A stretch of DNA of 64,000 nt, taken from the NCBI RefSeq assembly GCF_015353075.1, contig NZ_CP064187.1:3492501-3556500 (forward strand), in the 5' to 3' direction. The notes below the pieces were generated by a model that worked only from the letters and a program-made list of their open reading frames with translations, did no database searches and was not told where the DNA came from. Source of the stretch: Rhizobium sp. 007 (GTDB lineage Bacteria; Pseudomonadota; Alphaproteobacteria; Rhizobiales; Rhizobiaceae). This document shows positions 30,696-38,055 of this stretch, piece by piece (within the stretch, counting starts at the first letter, position 1; each line of letters begins with the position of its first letter). The translations under genes and the position numbers were made by a program.

Positions 30696-32319
30696 GCCCC
30701 TCGCCGGCCGCCTTTTCGCGCAGAAGTCTGCGGATGACCTTGCCGGTCGTCGTCAGCGGCAGCGCGTCCACGAATTCTACCTCGCGCGGATATTCGTGCA
30801 TCGAAAGCCGCATCTTCACCCAATCGCGGATTTCAGCGCCGAGCGCATCGCTGGGCGTGCAGCCAGGTGAAAGCACGATATAGGCCTTGACGATCTCGGT
30901 GCGCACCGGATCCGGCTTGCCGACGACGGCAGCGAGCTGCACGGCCGGGTGGCCGCACAGACAGTCCTCGATTTCGGCAGGACCAATGCGATAGCCTGAC
31001 GAGGTGATGACGTCATCATCCCGGCCTTCGAAAATGACGTAGCCCTCGTCATCCTGATGACCGAGATCGCCGGTTAGCAGCCAGCCTTTGATGAACTTCT
31101 TCCTGGTTGCCTCGCCGTCGTTCCAATAGCCGAGGAACATGACCGGATCGGGCGCCTTGATAGCGATCTGGCCTGTCTCGCCGGGGGACACTTCATCGCC
31201 GCTCTCGCCGATGATAGCAACCCGGTGACCGGGAACCGCGCGGCCGATCGCGCCTGCCTTCGTGACACCATAGCCTGCACTGGAGGAGAGTACGAAATTG
31301 CACTCCGTCTGGCCATAAAACTCATTGACGGTGATGCCGAACGCCTGGCGCGCCCACTCATAGGTTTCGCGACCGAGCGATTCACCGGCGGAGCCGATGG
31401 TGCGCAGATTGAGATCGTATTTCGCGCGGGGATCACTGATCGATTTCAGCAGGCGGAGCGCTGTCGGCGGAATGAAGGCATTCCGCACCTTCATCTCGGC
31501 CATGATGCGATAAGCCATATCGGCGTCGAACTTCTGCGCCGGAGAGGAAACGACAGGAACGCCAAGCAGGAGGCTTGGCAGCAGCGCATTCAGCAGCCCG
31601 CCCGCCCAGGCCCAGTCCGAAGGCGTCCAGACCTTGTCGCCGGGCTGCGCAAAACCTTCATGCGCGAGTTGCATACCGGGAATGTGGCCCGCTAGAACGC
31701 GATGGCCATGCAACGCGCCCTTGGGCGGCCCCGTCGTGCCTGATGTGAAGATCATCAACGCCGGATCTTCCGGGCTGGTCGCAGCAACGTCTAAAAGCGG
31801 CGGATGCGCCTCGACGAGCGCTCCGAAAGCAATCGCGTCGCCGCCATCGATGCTGATGACCGTGCTGAGTTCCGGCAGGTTTTCACGAATCTGGTTCACC
31901 CGCTCCAGTCCGAACGAGTTGGTGACGATCGCAGCCGCGCCTGACGTTCTCAGCCGGTATTCCAGTGCCTCGACGCCAAAGAGCAGCGCGAGCGGCAGCG
32001 CAATCGCACCCATCTTGTAGATCGCCACATGGGCGATCGCCGTCTCGAAACATTGCGGCAGAAGCAACGCGACGCGATCGCCGCGGCGAATGCCGAGCGA
32101 CGTCAATGCATTGGCAAAAGACGACGAGCGCTCCGCCAGCGCGCCGTAGGTCATCGACAAATGACGGCCATCCGGGCTGAAATGTTCGAGGCAGATGCGT
32201 TCCGGTGCCTGCGCCGCCCATTCGTCGCTGACGGCACGCCCGATATTGAAGTCTTCCGGAATCTCCCACGAAAAATCGCGATAAAGACCGTCATAGCGGT
32301 CGCGGGCGGGAAGTCTCAT
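30679..32319 (-). CDS. AMP-dependent acyl-CoA synthetase
   Basis: Adenylate-forming ligase of 546 residues, joining a carboxylic acid to CoA at the cost of ATP. Present are the P-loop-like MIFTSGTTGPPKGALHGHR, EFYGQTECNF (A5), LLTGDLGHQDDEGY, and the C-terminal TTTGKVIRR with the catalytic Lys. It resembles acetyl/propionyl- or medium-chain acyl-CoA synthetases; the exact acid is unclear. I chose the ATG at 32319 (MRLPARDRYDGLYRDF). It is divergent from the aldo/keto reductase and converges on the FemAB-like gene. Confidence 0.9.
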   Translation of the reverse strand: MRLPARDRYDGLYRDFSWEIPEDFNIGRAVSDEWAAQAPERICLEHFSPDGRHLSMTYGALAERSSSFANALTSLGIRRGDRVALLLPQCFETAIAHVAIYKMGAIALPLALLFGVEALEYRLRTSGAAAIVTNSFGLERVNQIRENLPELSTVISIDGGDAIAFGALVEAHPPLLDVAATSPEDPALMIFTSGTTGPPKGALHGHRVLAGHIPGMQLAHEGFAQPGDKVWTPSDWAWAGGLLNALLPSLLLGVPVVSSPAQKFDADMAYRIMAEMKVRNAFIPPTALRLLKSISDPRAKYDLNLRTIGSAGESLGRETYEWARQAFGITVNEFYGQTECNFVLSSSAGYGVTKAGAIGRAVPGHRVAIIGESGDEVSPGETGQIAIKAPDPVMFLGYWNDGEATRKKFIKGWLLTGDLGHQDDEGYVIFEGRDDDVITSSGYRIGPAEIEDCLCGHPAVQLAAVVGKPDPVRTEIVKAYIVLSPGCTPSDALGAEIRDWVKMRLSMHEYPREVEFVDALPLTTTGKVIRRLLREKAAGEGPNRAA

Positions 32320-32527
32320 ACTCGAAATCCAGTGAATGCTGCACCAGCTAACACCTTGCGGCGATCGAGTGCAAGTTCGCTTGATCGCGTGTTTCAAAGC
32401 TCCACCTCATGATCGCACGGATACGCCTGAAATATTCTTTCGCCGGATTGCTGACATTCTCACCGATTGCGCCCTACATCACCCCGAGGTGTCTCGGGGG
32501 ATTGAGATTCATTCACGGAGTCAATTC

Positions 32528-33505
32528 ATGGACTATGTCAAATTCGGAGGCACTGGCCTTGAAGTTTCGAAGATCTGCCTCGGCTGCATGACCTTCGGCG
32601 ATCCGGGCCGCGGCAATCACGCCTGGACGCTCGGCGAGGAGGAAAGCCGCGCGATCATCAGGCAGGCACTCGATCTTGGCATCAATTTCCTGGACACGGC
32701 GAATACCTATTCCGACGGCTCGTCCGAGGAAATCGTCGGACGGGCAATCAAGGACTTGAAGCGCGAGGATATCGTACTCGCGACCAAGGTCTTCAACCGC
32801 ATGCGCCCCGGTCCGAACGGCGCTGGTCTTTCCCGCAAGGCGATCTTTGACGAAATCGACAACAGCCTGCGCCGACTCGGCACGGATTACGTCGACCTCT
32901 TCCAGATCCATCGCTTCGACTACACGACGCCGATCGAGGAAACGCTGGAGGCGTTGCACGACGTCGTGAAGGCCGGCAAGGCGCGCTATATCGGCGCCTC
33001 CTCCATGTACGCTTGGCAATTCGCCAAGATGCTCTACACCTCGCGGCTGAACGGCTGGACTCAGTTCGTGAGCATGCAGGACCATGTCAACCTTCTCTAT
33101 CGCGAGGAGGAGCGCGAGATGCTGCCTTTCTGCGAGGACCAGAAGATCGCTGTCATTCCGTGGAGCCCGCTTGCCCGCGGCCGCCTGGCGCGCGACTGGG
33201 ACGAAAAGACCGCCCGCACGGAAACGGATGAATTCGGCAAGACGCTCTACAGGCAGGCCGAAGATGCCGACCGCAAAATCATCGACACGGTCGGCCGATT
33301 GGCGAAGACACATGACGTCTCCCGAGCCCAGATCGCCACTGCTTGGATCTTGCAGAAGAGCGCGGTGACCGCACCGATCATTGGCGCATCCAAGCCGCAC
33401 CATCTTTCGGACGCCGTTGGGGCATTGGCTGTCAAGCTCAACGCCGAGGACGTCACCGCTCTCGAAGAGCCTTATGTTCCGCACCACGTGGAAGGCTTCA
33501 AATAA
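32528..33505 (+). CDS. Aldo/keto reductase
   Basis: NADPH-dependent oxidoreductase of 325 residues, TIM-barrel fold. Tetrad residues are visible: Asp and Tyr in DTANTYSDGSSEE, Lys in VLATKVFN, and His in FQIHRFDYTTP. The IIGASKPHHL stretch near the C-terminus binds the cofactor phosphate. This subfamily (YajO/YghZ-like) reduces small aldehydes or sugars. The ATG at 32528 is chosen over an open upstream extension because MDYVKFGGTGLEVSKICLG is the usual family start. It converges on the tetR gene, 23 bases apart. Confidence 0.92.
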   Translation: MDYVKFGGTGLEVSKICLGCMTFGDPGRGNHAWTLGEEESRAIIRQALDLGINFLDTANTYSDGSSEEIVGRAIKDLKREDIVLATKVFNRMRPGPNGAGLSRKAIFDEIDNSLRRLGTDYVDLFQIHRFDYTTPIEETLEALHDVVKAGKARYIGASSMYAWQFAKMLYTSRLNGWTQFVSMQDHVNLLYREEEREMLPFCEDQKIAVIPWSPLARGRLARDWDEKTARTETDEFGKTLYRQAEDADRKIIDTVGRLAKTHDVSRAQIATAWILQKSAVTAPIIGASKPHHLSDAVGALAVKLNAEDVTALEEPYVPHHVEGFK

Positions 33506-33528
33506 AGCAGACACATGCCGGCGGGCAC

Positions 33529-34113
33529 TCAGGCGTCGACATATTTTGCCGGTGCCAGCTTCTCCCGCATCGTCGAAAGGAACTGACCGGCCAATTCGCG
33601 ATTTTCGACCGCGCGCGCCAGACTGACGGCCCCCATCATTGATGAGAGCGTCGTAAAGCCATTCTTGCGGCGCTCCTCAAGCGTCTCACCCGGAACGATC
33701 TCCGCCAGGATATCGACAAGCGTGGAAAGCCCGTCGTTGAAGGTTTCCCGCACCGCACCGCTGCTGCGGCTCACCTCTTCCATCAGCGCCACGAAGACAC
33801 AGCTCGAGCCTGGATTGTCGACGGAACACCAGGAAACATAGTGGTCGAGGAGCGCTTCCAGGGGGCGATCCGGAGCATCGGCGATAAGAGCCTTCCATCG
33901 CACTTCCACCCTGGCGATCAGCGCACGGCTGACCTCCAGCTGCAGCTCTTCCTTTGATTGGAAGTGGCCATAGAACCCTCCATGTGTCAGCCCGCAGGCT
34001 TTCATGATATCGGCAACCCCTACGCCATCAAACCCGTTTTCGCGGAACATTACGCCCGCGACTTCCAGGATCTTCTGGCGGTTTTCTGCAAATTTTTCGC
34101 GGCTGACGCGCAT
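33529..34113 (-). CDS. TetR/AcrR family transcriptional regulator
   Basis: Repressor of 194 residues. The N-terminal helix-turn-helix is clear: FRENGFDGVGVADIMKACGL then THGGFYGHFQSKEEL, of the class that often senses aldehydes, acids or drugs. The C-terminal ligand domain (60-194) is variable and contains one Cys-rich spot (WCSVDNPGSSCVF). A good promoter lies 32 bases upstream of the ATG at 34113. The MFS gene starts divergently at 34239 and is the most likely target. The convergent aldo/keto reductase could be a functional partner. Confidence 0.9.
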   Translation of the reverse strand: MRVSREKFAENRQKILEVAGVMFRENGFDGVGVADIMKACGLTHGGFYGHFQSKEELQLEVSRALIARVEVRWKALIADAPDRPLEALLDHYVSWCSVDNPGSSCVFVALMEEVSRSSGAVRETFNDGLSTLVDILAEIVPGETLEERRKNGFTTLSSMMGAVSLARAVENRELAGQFLSTMREKLAPAKYVDA

Positions 34114-34144
34114 GATCCGGCTCCGAAAAATAGTCCCTTGACAA

Positions 34145-34173
34145 ATTATATGACGCCTATCATCAATACGCAA
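34145..34173 (-). promoter_or_regulatory. Promoter of the tetR gene
   Basis: On the minus strand TTGCGT and TATAAT are separated by exactly 17 bases, ending 31 bases before the regulator's ATG. The -10 box is a perfect consensus. Confidence 0.6.
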
Positions 34174-34178
34174 GAAAC

Positions 34179-34192
34179 ATGATGACCATCAT
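34179..34192. promoter_or_regulatory. Candidate TetR operator palindrome
   Basis: A perfect inverted repeat, ATGATG-AC-CATCAT, in the tetR/MFS intergenic region, a few bases upstream of the tetR -35 box. A weaker repeat (TGAT-N6-ATCA) follows at 34202-34215. Its position suits repression of the divergent MFS gene and autoregulation. The assignment to this TetR protein is inference from position. Confidence 0.45.
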
Positions 34193-34238
34193 CTAAATCA
34201 GTGATGTATCGATCATTCCCACGAATGGAACTTGCCCC

Positions 34239-35534
34239 ATGGTTTCCACTGCGCTTGCCTCCACCCTTGCACGCCGCAACATCCATTACGGATGGATCGT
34301 TGTCGGCGCGACTTTCCTGACCATGCTGGTCACCGCCGGCGCCATGGGCGCGCCGGGCGTGCTGATCAAGCCGCTGCAGGACGAGTTCGGCTGGGAAACT
34401 TCGCAGATTTCCTCCGCACTTGCGATCCGCCTGGTCCTCTTCGGCCTGATGGGTCCCTTCGCGGCGGCTTTCATGAACTATTTCGGTGTGCGCAAGGTCA
34501 TCGTCTTCGCGCTTGCGCTGATCGGCGCGGGCTTCGTTGGCTCGCTCTTCATGACATCGCTTTGGCAGCTTCTGCTGCTCTGGGGCATCGTCGTCGGTTT
34601 CGGCACGGGCCTGACGGCCATGGTTCTTGCAGCGACCATATCTGCCCGCTGGTTCACGAAGCACCGCGGCCTCGTCGTCGGGATGCTTTCGGCAAGCTCG
34701 GCCACCGGTCAGCTCGTTTTCCTGCCGCTGATGGCGGAACTAACAGAACGCTACGGCTGGCGCTCCACGGTCTTCTTCGTCTGCGCCATGATCATGGTTG
34801 CCGCACTTGCCGTGCTTGCCTTCATGCGCGACCGGCCCTCCGACTTAAACCTGCCCTCGCTCGGCGAAGCTCATGTCACGCCGCCGCCGGCACGCGGCAC
34901 GTTGGTCGGCGCGCTGAAGACGCCGATCACGATCCTGAAAGAGATCTCCGGAACTTCGACCTTCTGGATCTTGTTCGCCACCTTCTTTATCTGCGGCCTC
35001 AGCACCAACGGCCTGATCCAGACTCATTTCGTCACGCTTTGCGGCGACTTCGGCATCCTGCCTGTCGCGGCGGCCAGCGTTCTAGCCGTAATGGGTATCT
35101 TCGATTTCTTCGGCACGATCGGCTCCGGCTGGTTGTCGGACCGCTTCGACAACCGCTGGCTCCTCTTCTGGTATTACGGTCTGCGCGGGCTTTCCTTGCT
35201 TTTCCTGCCCTTCAGCGATTTCAGCTTCTACGGTCTTTCGATCTTCGCGGTGTTCTACGGCCTCGACTGGATCGCCACCGTTCCGCCGACCGTAAAGATT
35301 GCCGCCGACCGCTTCGGCCGGGAGAAGGCCGGTCTGGTCTTCGGCTGGGTCTTTGCCGGCCATCAGCTGGGCGCGGCAACCGCTGCCTATGGTGCCGGCC
35401 TTTCACGGACCGAGCTGTCGAGCTACCTGCCGGCCTTCTTCGTTGCCGGCGCCTTCTGCCTGCTCGCCTCGATCCTCGCCATCACGTTGAAGAAGTCCGG
35501 CTTGACCGAACCGGCACCGGCTACCGCACACTGA
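34239..35534 (+). CDS. MFS transporter
   Basis: Twelve-helix major facilitator of 431 residues. The signature between helices 2 and 3 is MNYFGVRKVIVF, and a second repeat is visible (GSGWLSDRFDNRWLLFWYY). The general shape resembles OFA or monocarboxylate/aromatic acid carriers; the substrate is unknown. It is divergent from a TetR gene with a candidate operator between them, so expression is probably substrate-induced. The tRNA-Leu gene lies 122 bases downstream. Confidence 0.88.
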   Translation: MVSTALASTLARRNIHYGWIVVGATFLTMLVTAGAMGAPGVLIKPLQDEFGWETSQISSALAIRLVLFGLMGPFAAAFMNYFGVRKVIVFALALIGAGFVGSLFMTSLWQLLLLWGIVVGFGTGLTAMVLAATISARWFTKHRGLVVGMLSASSATGQLVFLPLMAELTERYGWRSTVFFVCAMIMVAALAVLAFMRDRPSDLNLPSLGEAHVTPPPARGTLVGALKTPITILKEISGTSTFWILFATFFICGLSTNGLIQTHFVTLCGDFGILPVAAASVLAVMGIFDFFGTIGSGWLSDRFDNRWLLFWYYGLRGLSLLFLPFSDFSFYGLSIFAVFYGLDWIATVPPTVKIAADRFGREKAGLVFGWVFAGHQLGAATAAYGAGLSRTELSSYLPAFFVAGAFCLLASILAITLKKSGLTEPAPATAH

Positions 35535-35606
35535 TTGCAAAAGGCTTTCCACGGAACATCAAGCCGGAAGCCGTATCAAATCAGCCTGATAAGCCCGCCC
35601 GCCGTC

Positions 35607-35634
35607 TTGCGCGGTCGGGGGTCGCATGTTAGAC
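35607..35634 (+). promoter_or_regulatory. Possible promoter of tRNA-Leu
   Basis: TTGCGC and TTAGAC, 16 bases apart, end 22 bases before the mature tRNA 5' end. Match to consensus is moderate and no start site is known. Confidence 0.35.
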
Positions 35635-35656
35635 ACCCGGCTCGTCGGTATCCGTT

Positions 35657-35741
35657 GCCCCATTGGCGGAATTGGTAGACGCGCTCGACTCAAAATCGAG
35701 TTTCGAAAGAAGTGCTGGTTCGACCCCGGCATGGGGCACCA
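35657..35741 (+). tRNA. tRNA-Leu (anticodon CAA)
   Basis: An 85-base class II tRNA with encoded CCA end. The acceptor arms GCCCCAT and ATGGGGC pair over 7 bp. The anticodon stem CTCGA/TCGAG encloses the loop CTCAAAA, giving CAA, which reads UUG. The long variable arm of tRNA-Leu follows, and the T-arm GGTTCGACCCC is intact. A degraded tyrosine integrase lies right at its 3' end, so this gene has served as an integration site; it is still complete. Confidence 0.95.
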
Positions 35742-35759
35742 CCGACGAAAAACGATCCG

Positions 35760-35992
35760 ATAATTCGTATAGGTCGTCGTCTGGCTCTTCGTCGTCCAGC
35801 CGAAGATCGCCATCAGTTCTTCGTCGGTCGCACTGTTCTCAGCGGCGATCGTCGCTCCCGCCTTGCGGGGGGCCGGGTGCAGTGGAACAGCTCGGCCTGG
35901 TCGCACCAGTCACGCATCTTGTTGCCGGGGCCGTTGACCGTGAACGGCTTGCCGAACTCCGTCGCTGGCACGACCCTTCGGCTTAAACCGGT
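35760..35992 (-). pseudogene. Tyrosine recombinase/integrase remnant (C-terminal part)
   Basis: Two frames give one degraded integrase C-terminus. The first piece, from about 35992, reads VPATEFGKPFTVNG then GNKMRDWCDQAELFHCT. A frameshift near 35900 then leads to APRKAGATIAAENSATDEEL and MAIFGWTTKSQTTTYT. In relatives the join reads HGLRKAGAT, so the catalytic His has been lost while Arg remains. The Tyr of TTTYT is still present. The reading frame runs on into the tRNA and means nothing there. The N-terminal half of the gene is missing. It points toward the 3' end of tRNA-Leu, the standard layout of tRNA-targeted elements. Confidence 0.8.
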
Positions 35993-36071
35993 TCAGGCGA
36001 CCAACTCGCCCGCCAGAGTGAAAGAATATACGACGGCGCTCGGCGATCACATCGTCGATTGCTTTTGACGT

Positions 36072-36650
36072 TTACGCAGCCTGCGTTGCGCGCCGGAACA
36101 TGACCGGCTGCTGGTTCCGATCAATGCGATGGACGCCACGTGCCATCGGGTGTTTCGGAAATCCGTCCTTCGTCAGCCCGAGGCAGACGAGATCGACGGT
36201 GTGGTGGCGGGCGCGGCCGCAGAACCAGTCCTGTCCACCTTCCCCATCGTTCAGACCTGCGTGGTGCCCGCCGTTGGCGCCCCATGCGGCAAGAGCCGGC
36301 GTGTTCTGCGAGCGGGCGAGCGTCAAGGCGGTATCGATGAACTGGACGTTCTTCGGGCCGCGCGGACAGTGCGACGACATCATCACGATCGGGCTCGACG
36401 AGCGGAAGGCGAAGAGGTTGACGACCAGCAGGCCGCCATAGCCCCACGCCTTGCCAAAATGGATCAGCGCGCGGATCGTCGGATCATCGTTGTCGGCATC
36501 GGCCGTCGAAGGGTTCAGCATGCAGGTGACGAGCAGCGGCCTGCCCTTCTCCCACACACGCGTCAGCTCGTAGCGAAATCGGCCGCAATGGGAAATGACG
36601 GCGGCCTTTTTCATTAGACCGATGCTGCCATCGAGTGCGAGCTGCGTCAT
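36072..36650 (-). CDS. DUF1643 domain-containing protein
   Basis: Protein of 192 residues. The DUF1643 core is clear: RYELTRVWEKGRPLLVTCML then NPSTADADNDDPTIRALIHF and WGYGGLLVVNLFAFRSS. The C-terminal part (VDLVCLGLTKDGFPKHPMA) is typical of the longer phage-type members. Function is unknown; the family is frequent in phages and integrative elements. I chose the ATG at 36650 (MTQLALDGS), which overlaps the stop of the upstream 86-residue gene as ATGA, so the two are translationally coupled. It lies next to an integrase remnant. Confidence 0.85.
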   Translation of the reverse strand: MTQLALDGSIGLMKKAAVISHCGRFRYELTRVWEKGRPLLVTCMLNPSTADADNDDPTIRALIHFGKAWGYGGLLVVNLFAFRSSSPIVMMSSHCPRGPKNVQFIDTALTLARSQNTPALAAWGANGGHHAGLNDGEGGQDWFCGRARHHTVDLVCLGLTKDGFPKHPMARGVHRIDRNQQPVMFRRATQAA

Positions 36651-36907
36651 GCCGCCTGTCCTTTCGAGACGTCGACGCAAGATGTTCCGGCCATGCGAAC
36701 GACGCCGACCATCATTACCGTCTTGTCGTCCCCGACCGGGCTGACGAAGGCGGAGATGCGGCCTTCGCCGACAATGATCTCCACTTCGTCGCGATTGAGA
36801 TGCTCAAGAGCGGCGATGACGAAGCATCCAGTATATCCCTGGCGGAGTTCGCCGGTGCAACTGATGGCGATCTCGTCGTCAACGGTCAGAGCTGTGAAAA
36901 ATTTCAA
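36647..36907 (-). CDS. Small orphan protein upstream of DUF1643
   Basis: An 86-residue frame that I do not recognise. It is mostly beta-prone with Val/Ile strands (VEIIVGEGRISAFVSPVG, KTVMMVGVV) and two Cys (ISCTGE, GCFVIA); it has no signal peptide or membrane helix. The only usable start is TTG at 36907, without a visible ribosome site, and a stop lies four codons upstream, so the true N-terminus is uncertain. The ATGA overlap with the DUF1643 gene argues that it is translated. Confidence 0.55.
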   Translation of the reverse strand: MKFFTALTVDDEIAISCTGELRQGYTGCFVIAALEHLNRDEVEIIVGEGRISAFVSPVGDDKTVMMVGVVRMAGTSCVDVSKGQAA

Positions 36908-36988
36908 CCAAAGCGATTATTCTTGTCGACCTTTTCATTCTGATGATCTAGCGTTCGGGAAACCCTAACCCGCTGCCATCAAAAGATC

Positions 36989-37576
36989 ATGATCAAAAGG
37001 CGCCTCTTCAACCTGCTCCTTCTTGTTGTCCTTCCGGTTGTTTCTTATGGCGCGGATTGCCCTTCAGCCAAGAGTGCAAAGAACGGTTTCTTATTGAGGA
37101 ATTCGGGGGCGATAAGCGAATTCCGGCCGGCGCAAGGGCCGGTGGTCGCAATAACCAATTCCTTCGGGAGTTCGGAGAAGCAGACGGTTTATTCGTACCA
37201 GGGGCTTTTCGATCTGTCGCGCTCCAGCAGCGATGAGCGTTACGCCATCTATCCACTCGATGGCTTGGACAAGCTTCTGCCCATCAAGAAGGATGGTCAT
37301 CACGTCATCCCCTTTGTCCCCTTGGATCCTCAACAATCCAGTGACAAGTGGACGCTGGAGCTGACGGTAACTAAACGCGAGACAGTTGCAGTTGGCCGGT
37401 GCAAATACGAGGTTTTCAGGATCAGAGAGGAAACCAAAAGAGGCGGCGAGCGGGTTGAGCTCTGGAGCGCTCTTTACTCCCCTGACCTGCACGCGACCCT
37501 TGCCAAGATCTACGACGAGGGCACAAGCGAGGAAGCCATCGTCAGTTACGACTACATCCAATCCTTATCGCGCTGA
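36989..37576 (+). CDS. Orphan exported protein
   Basis: A 195-residue secreted protein with a clear Sec signal peptide (MIKRRLFNLLLLVVLPVVSYG, cleavage near 21-22 before ADCPSAK). The mature part is beta-rich, with two Cys (ADCP, GRCKYEVFRI) and a WTLELTVTKRETVAVG strand pair. I do not recognise a family. Codon use is less GC-biased than in the housekeeping genes, and the region before it is AT-rich, suggesting acquired DNA. It is divergent from the DUF1643 pair. Confidence 0.75.
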   Translation: MIKRRLFNLLLLVVLPVVSYGADCPSAKSAKNGFLLRNSGAISEFRPAQGPVVAITNSFGSSEKQTVYSYQGLFDLSRSSSDERYAIYPLDGLDKLLPIKKDGHHVIPFVPLDPQQSSDKWTLELTVTKRETVAVGRCKYEVFRIREETKRGGERVELWSALYSPDLHATLAKIYDEGTSEEAIVSYDYIQSLSR

Positions 37577-37641
37577 CGTCGTTACCGCGGCGGGGTTTGC
37601 GAAAAGAACTGCAAGAAGTGCGGGACCACACGCGACGACTC

Positions 37642-37848
37642 CTACTGGATCAGCTGAATCCTGATCTCTTCCTTTGCAGCGAAGGAGCGGCATTCGTCTA
37701 GGTCGTCGCCGACGAAGATCACATCACCTTCGGAATCGAACAGACCCCAGCAGGCTTCGTCCTCAAGAGATACCTCTCGGACATACCCGAATTCGACGGC
37801 TTCGAAAGACCGTTTGAACGCGACATCAACAGCTTCTATTTCTCGCAT
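37642..37848 (-). CDS. Small acidic orphan protein (possibly DUF1150-like)
   Basis: A 68-residue acidic protein. The stretch EFGYVREVSLEDE followed by GLFDSEGDVIFVGDDLDECR resembles the core of DUF1150 proteins (YVRE... then ADG-type turn), but the match is loose. I start at the ATG at 37848, which has GGAG six bases upstream; the frame is open to a TTG at 37860. It is convergent with the exported-protein gene, with 65 bases between, and lies at the right edge of the accessory region. Confidence 0.5.
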   Translation of the reverse strand: MREIEAVDVAFKRSFEAVEFGYVREVSLEDEACWGLFDSEGDVIFVGDDLDECRSFAAKEEIRIQLIQ

Positions 37849-38055
37849 GGAATTCTCCAATGAGACAGCGACTTCTGTTTTAGTGCGCGCTTATATTGAT
37901 CTGCGAAACTGACGCCAAACTGGTGTCGCCACGAGAACGCTCCAGTATCGCTGGAGCTCAGCATTTGCCGGTGATACGGAAACTCAAATCAAGTATTTAA
38001 TTTCACTCACGCTTCGGTCAAAGTGGCGGTCGCCAACGAATATCAAGGGACGGAT

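Noticed and set aside
37577..37653. Short frame ending in CEKNCKKCGTTRDDSYWIS, resembling a zinc knuckle
   Set aside because: It has an in-frame stop just upstream and no start codon or ribosome site; it may be chance or a tiny gene remnant in the accessory region.
36908..38020. Looked for a repeat of the tRNA-Leu 3' end as the right attachment site of the element
   Set aside because: No stretch matching the last 15-20 bases of the tRNA was found by eye; the boundary stays undefined.
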